From assembly GCA_003427395.1 (NCBI GenBank), contig BFEA01000117.1, positions 1,787,569-1,845,138 of the forward strand: a stretch of 57,570 nt of DNA, read 5' to 3'. Below, in pieces: positions 53,473 to 57,570 of this stretch; position 1 is the first letter of the stretch, and each line of letters starts with the position of its first letter. This DNA comes from Chara braunii (Eukaryota > Streptophyta > Charophyceae > Charales > Characeae). Made by a program: the position numbers and the translations under genes. The notes under the pieces are model-generated. The model did not search any database, had not been told where the DNA came from, and was given only the letters and a program-made list of their open reading frames with translations.

Positions 53473-54880
53473 CCACGCTCCTCCTATCACCATTTGTTGG
53501 AGTCGGTTGGTAATACGAAAGACCTTACGGAGTCCCGCTCCTCCTATTACCACATTCCTTGCTTAAAGCAGATAGGTAATAAGACAGATCTCACTGGACC
53601 TCACTCCTCTTATCACCCTTGCTATTTTACTCCTTTATATGAACCTCTATGTCTTTAATCAATTGAAGGTCTTGAAGTCAATCGGGCAGGCCACATGAGG
53701 CCACACGCCTATGACTCAGTGAAATACCTAATGAGGAAGTTCACACTGGAAGTCGCACCTCAGTATGTGTTTTTTATTAAACTCATCAACTGATCCTTGA
53801 CTTGAGTCAGTTTAACTTAGCGAAGGTGAGCATTAGTCAAAGTGTTTTGATAAGGATGCATACATATATCTTGAGTTAACCAATCAATAATCCCAGGCAT
53901 ACATAATCATACCCAATTCAATAACTTTTGTAGTAATCTCAACCCTCATCAATGTTAGAAGATCCTATAAAGCAGTACAAGACTTCACGGAGTTCACATC
54001 CCCACTGCCTTATCTACCAAAAAATAAACACACCCACAAACAACCCATACGATAACTTTTTGTTATCACCATATGTTTTCATAAACAGTTAGTCATACAC
54101 AACTCATATTCACAATCAGACAACGAGATTAACACGCATGGGGTCTGCATTCCATCATGCATTTGTAATGTAAGAAATACAAAATAATTTTAAACGATTG
54201 TTCATACATGAATAACATTTCTCCTAACTCATATTTAGTTAAGAAGAAAATCGCAGATTCATATATTCAAACACAATCTAAACATACTAATATAGGGGTA
54301 GTACAGATAGGGGTATATAGGATGGGACATGAAATGGAATCTCGCTTACCTTAACGCGAGTTGCCTCCATCTGAACTTGGTAAAGTTACCTCATACGATG
54401 GGCAGTCTGACGTTTTGCACTAATCGTTTATTACTCTGAAGTTTTCAACACTGCTGCTGCACTGATCTTTCATACTTCTTTACTCTCTCACTATTTTGTG
54501 CATCAACTCTCTTTCTCATACCCCGAACACAATCTTCATTTGTCATCACCCATTCATCTTTCACTTCCTTTGTTTTTTTTTCAGATTTTATTTTCTTCCC
54601 ATTCTTCCACTTAACCTTTCCTGCTCTTTTTGATTATCAAGATCCTTTTCAATCAAATAAATCGTGGGATTGTGCATTCGCGTCAAGTGTGGTACGGACA
54701 ATGGGTGTGGTAAGAGACAACGTGTTGTTCATGTACGTAGCCGCAATCACGTCCAAATGCTCAGTGCGAACTAAAATAAAGTAAAGCAAGATAAATAATA
54801 GTAATTCTAAGGATGTATACGAGCTATCTTTCCGTTTCTATCTAGAGATTGCAGTCGGTTGAAGAACGTCATTTCATATA
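53473..54880. other. AT-rich non-coding flank
   Basis: 53473-53720 contains decayed tandem units of the CTCCTCCTATCACCA / CGCTCCTCCTATTACCA type, like 44.66-44.88 kb. The rest holds no gene that I can see. Confidence 0.5.
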
Positions 54881-54885
54881 AGTAA

Positions 54886-54953
54886 TCTCTCTCTCTCTCT
54901 TTCTCTCTTTCACACACACACACACACACATACACACACACACACACACACAT
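54886..54953. repeat. (CT)n/(CA)n compound microsatellite
   Basis: CT run then CA run. It lies beside ribozyme copy 7, matching the TG/CA context of copies 1-3. Confidence 0.95.
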
Positions 54954-55070
54954 ACCTTACAGTCTGCTACGAATGTATGTCCGGTGTGAGTAAAATTGAT
55001 CATTCTTCTCAAGATATAGTTAACTCTGGGCTTCTTGGTAAGTCCATATTCATCAGTCAAATGCATCTTG

Positions 55071-55130
55071 GAGAGATGGTCGGGGTACAACCTCCTAATG
55101 AGTCGGTGAAAGTCTGACAAAACAATGACT
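55071..55130 (+). ncRNA. Hammerhead ribozyme motif, copy 7 (decayed, plus strand)
   Basis: Plus strand: GGUC cleavage-like context, stem I GGGG/CCUC with UACAA loop, core CUAAUGA (should be CUGAUGA), stem II GUCGG/CUGAC, AAAA in place of GAAA. The upstream TTTACTC...AAATGCATCTTGGAGAGATGG matches, in inverse orientation, the sequence right of copy 3, so it belongs to the TG-flanked subfamily. It is the only copy on the plus strand. Confidence 0.65.
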
Positions 55131-55139
55131 GCCCATATA

Positions 55140-55595
55140 TATGATATTGCATGTACAAATGTATGCCCGCTGGTCTCATTCTCTTGTTGGTCGTCTCTCT
55201 CCTATCATCCTTCTATTAGGTTTTTTTCCCCTTTGCCGAAGGAACATCGCGCCTCCGTACTTTCAACATTCACTGTCCATATTAAGAAAATATGAAAATA
55301 TAAAATGGAGATGTGATAAGAGGCAGTGCGAGCACACCACGGGTGAGTCGCACACACCAAGTAAGTCACTTCCCCTTCATCCTCATCTCCTCGATCCCTC
55401 CTCCATCTTATTCTGTGCAACTCTTACCCTTCATATCTCACTCATCTTCTCCTTCCTCGTGCCTTCTTCCCCTGATCCCAGTCTCAACACGTATCATCAC
55501 TCATTTTCAATGCATCTAGTCAGCATAGTTATCAAAGTTCAATGCCTTAGGTAAACTGTAGGTAGAGAGGGAGGAGAGGAGAACAAATGAGGGGT
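55140..55595. other. Unassigned interval between ribozyme copies 7 and 8
   Basis: CT-rich plus strand. No domain in the frames. 55545-55595 matches the family B flank (TAAACTGTAGGTAGAGAGGG). Confidence 0.45.
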
Positions 55596-55597
55596 TG

Positions 55598-55652
55598 TGG
55601 CAGACTGTTCCGTCAGTCCGTGCTGAAGTTTCACCAACTTATCACAGGCTGC
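55598..55652 (-). ncRNA. Hammerhead ribozyme relic, copy 8
   Basis: Family B flank GAGGGGTTGTGGCAGACTG leads into a recognisable but broken motif. On the minus strand stem II-like GUUGGUGAAACU remains and GGAA replaces GAAA. The CUGAUGA core is destroyed by an insertion. Confidence 0.5.
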
Positions 55653-55659
55653 CCCTTTC

Positions 55660-56270
55660 ACACATCAGCGGCGGGTGTGCCTGTTCAGTGCCCCACTATT
55701 TTCTTTACCATCACCCGTCTTTCCAGACTGTGTGCCACACTCCTTCTTCTTCCAATATTCTTCCCCTTCGATTTCATGTTTCTTCTCTTTTTTTCCTAAT
55801 TGCCCATCCTTCTTTAGTTCAATACACCCGCGACAATAGATACACCAACGGTTTTTATACAACGTATCTCGCCAGGATAAAGGTTAGATTAAGAATCGAA
55901 AACAAGCAACAAAAAATTGATTAAGCAACGACGGTGACAAACAACATGATGGTCACTTATGCTACATTGAAAGAGACGGTCATAGTCGCGAGAATGGCTT
56001 GAAGGCGACCGCAATTATGATGTTTAGCACCACGATCATGAGGACGAACGCTACCGCCACGACCATGAGGACAGGCACCACAAGCATGCCTCGATCCACT
56101 ACGCCCCAAATGTGCAAAATGAGAATGAATCTTTCAGTAGCACATGAGAAGATGCATCATGCTCTTCAACAGAAAAATTTTGGCAAATTTCCATTATGGT
56201 TTCAACTTACACATAAGTTGGAACCAACATATGAAGGGGGTGAAATGGTGCGGCAAATCGTTTAGGAGGG
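55660..56270. other. Unassigned interval
   Basis: 55990-56110 has imperfect ACCACGACCATGAGGAC(G/A) repeats. No gene recognised. Confidence 0.4.
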
Positions 56271-56281
56271 CCGGTTGCATG

Positions 56282-56390
56282 TTTCCAACCGTTTGCCAAC
56301 ATGCGGCCTATATGTTTCTAACATGTTATCAATATGTGATCAACATGTGATCGACATGTTTTCAACATGTTTCCAACACGTCTATGTTGG
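56282..56390. repeat. 11-bp CAACATGTGAT-type tandem repeat
   Basis: Diverged units such as CAATATGTGAT, CAACATGTGAT, CGACATGTTTT, CAACATGTTTC in tandem. Confidence 0.85.
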
Positions 56391-56399
56391 AGAATTTTT

Positions 56400-57025
56400 T
56401 GTGTGAAGTTCCCCGCATGGAAGTTCACAAGTGTGTGGAAATGTCGTCGCAAACGACGTCCGTTGGGCGTATTGTGGCCCGTAGTAGTGAACCATGATGT
56501 TTCCTGGGAAGGCTCGATGTTGTAGACCTGCAGGTTGAAAAAAAAAAAACATAAAAGAGATAACGAGACCCGAAAAAAAAAAAAAAAAATTCAAGTTGAG
56601 ATTTTATTCGGAAAAAAAAAAAAAAAAGGATCGACATGCCTTCATTGCCGTCTGGGGATCTCTTTTCCAAGCCGTCATTGCCGTCATATGATGAGAGTGC
56701 ATCCCCAGACCTGCCTTTCGATTACTGTGTGCACATTTTCGAGGACAGTGCGATGAAATTCATGCCCCCCCCCCCCCTTGCGATGATGAACTATGGTCGA
56801 CGTGATTTTTGGTACTTTGTTTGCTGGTCGGCAGGACAACTTCCCCCCTGTGGTCGTTGAAAGGGTGTACGCAGCTCGCATGTGTCGTGATCGGTTATGG
56901 AGTCACCGGTTTTTCTGTAATGCCGTGTCGCGAAGTGCGATGACACCGTGGATCATGGTCCACGAAAAAAAAAAGAAAAAAAAGGATGGTATGCTAGTCA
57001 CATCGAGGCATAGCGCAAGTTCTTT
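56400..57025. other. Unassigned, homopolymer-rich interval
   Basis: Poly-A runs at 56538-56548, 56573-56589 and 56611-56627, poly-C at 56766-56778. No gene recognised. Confidence 0.45.
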
Positions 57026-57027
57026 TT

Positions 57028-57570
57028 TTCGAAGACCTGCGCTTGGTAAGCCTAGACCGAGCCTGTTTTCTCAGTTTTAGTGTTTGAGTTTTTTTTTGTT
57101 TTGTTTTTTTTGCACGATGCTGGACCCTCCAGAAGTCGTTTATCGTCGCACGATGAAACGCCCAATCCCCCCCGCCCCCCCCCCACCAAGACGCGCCCCA
57201 CCACGTGCTTCCTTTTTTTGTTCAGGTCCGGTGCCAGTATGATGCCTCTCCGTTTTGGCCTTCCATATTTTTGCCATATTTTAGCCTATTGTGCCTGGTA
57301 TACTACACGTACCTTTTTTCCAAGGCCTGCACTTGGTTGGTGTAGGCCGAGCCTCTTTTTTTTTTTTTATCCCGCAAGTCCCTTTTGTCAGTCGCAAGTG
57401 TCCGAGGCCTTTTTTTTTTTTCGAAGTGCATGAAGCTGGACCCCCCATACGTCGTTTTTCGTCCCTCGCCTCCACTCCCCCCACTCCCTCCTCCAAGACG
57501 CGCCGTGTAGAACCGGTTCCTTTTTTTGTTGAGGTCCGGTGCCGCTACGGTGCCTCTCCATTTCTGCCTT
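57028..57570. repeat. 309-bp tandem repeat, 2 diverged copies, cut by window end
   Basis: Landmarks CCTGCGCTTGGT / CCTGCACTTGGT, AGCTGGACC-like, AAGACGCGCC and AGGTCCGGTGCC occur in the same order from about 57030 and about 57319. The second copy reaches the window edge, so the array probably continues. Confidence 0.85.

Noticed and set aside
1-57570. CRISPR arrays, bacterial operons or plasmid features
   Set aside because: Short direct repeats are microsatellites or minisatellites without spacer structure, and spliced exons plus SINE/LTR elements show the DNA is eukaryotic.

Overview
The window is nuclear DNA from a eukaryote, most likely a streptophyte (green plant or charophyte alga) with a large, repeat-rich genome. 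Three observations point that way. (1) A minus-strand, intron-split gene reads as a plant-type SIZ1/PIAS SUMO ligase, with the PHD finger that plant SIZ1 proteins carry. (2) A fragment at about 6.04-6.33 kb is mitochondrial nad2 of the land-plant/charophyte type. (3) A retrotransposon primer-binding site matches the 3' end of plant tRNA-Asp. The species cannot be fixed from the sequence. A charophyte such as Chara would fit but is not shown.

Layout. 0-1.3 kb: TG/CA microsatellites carrying two direct copies of a hammerhead-ribozyme repeat. 1.3-6.0 kb: unassigned DNA with a SINE-like tRNA-derived element at 2.36 kb and a third ribozyme copy at 4.89 kb. 6.0-6.3 kb: the nad2 insert. 6.7-17.1 kb: four exons of the SIZ1-like gene on the minus strand, separated by 3.1-3.6 kb introns that contain GA microsatellites, a SINE with a 15-bp target duplication, and small tandem duplications. 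17-32 kb: dispersed and tandem repeats, including a TG-embedded ribozyme copy and a GATGCAG-type minisatellite. 32-34 kb: CT-microsatellite element and two decayed ribozyme copies. 34-37 kb: poly-C and poly-G tracts and a purine-rich region with a roughly 200-bp-arm palindrome. 37-39 kb: tRNA-derived repeats. 39-42 kb: GC-richer DNA with one possible exon. 43-54.8 kb: sharply AT-rich DNA built around a non-coding LTR retrotransposon (two LTRs plus a third LTR fragment, about 5.7 kb interior, tRNA-Asp PBS, no recognisable gag/pol). 54.9-57.6 kb: two more decayed ribozyme copies and tandem repeats.

The most interesting signal is the dispersed family of hammerhead-ribozyme-containing repeats, at least eight copies. 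Three copies (421-477, 1006-1062 and 4886-4947, all minus strand) keep the complete catalytic core CUGANGA / stem II / GAAA plus a NUH cleavage site. They have a closed stem I and an open stem III (type III), the arrangement reported for plant retrozymes. Two intact copies lie in direct orientation exactly 585 nt apart by predicted cleavage site, so a transcript across them could release a 585-nt RNA. The other copies are mutated in the core. One of them has a compensatory base-pair change in stem II.

Almost all open reading frames in the window are shadows of microsatellites and low-complexity DNA and are not annotated as genes. Identifications rest on reading motifs by eye. No database search was possible.
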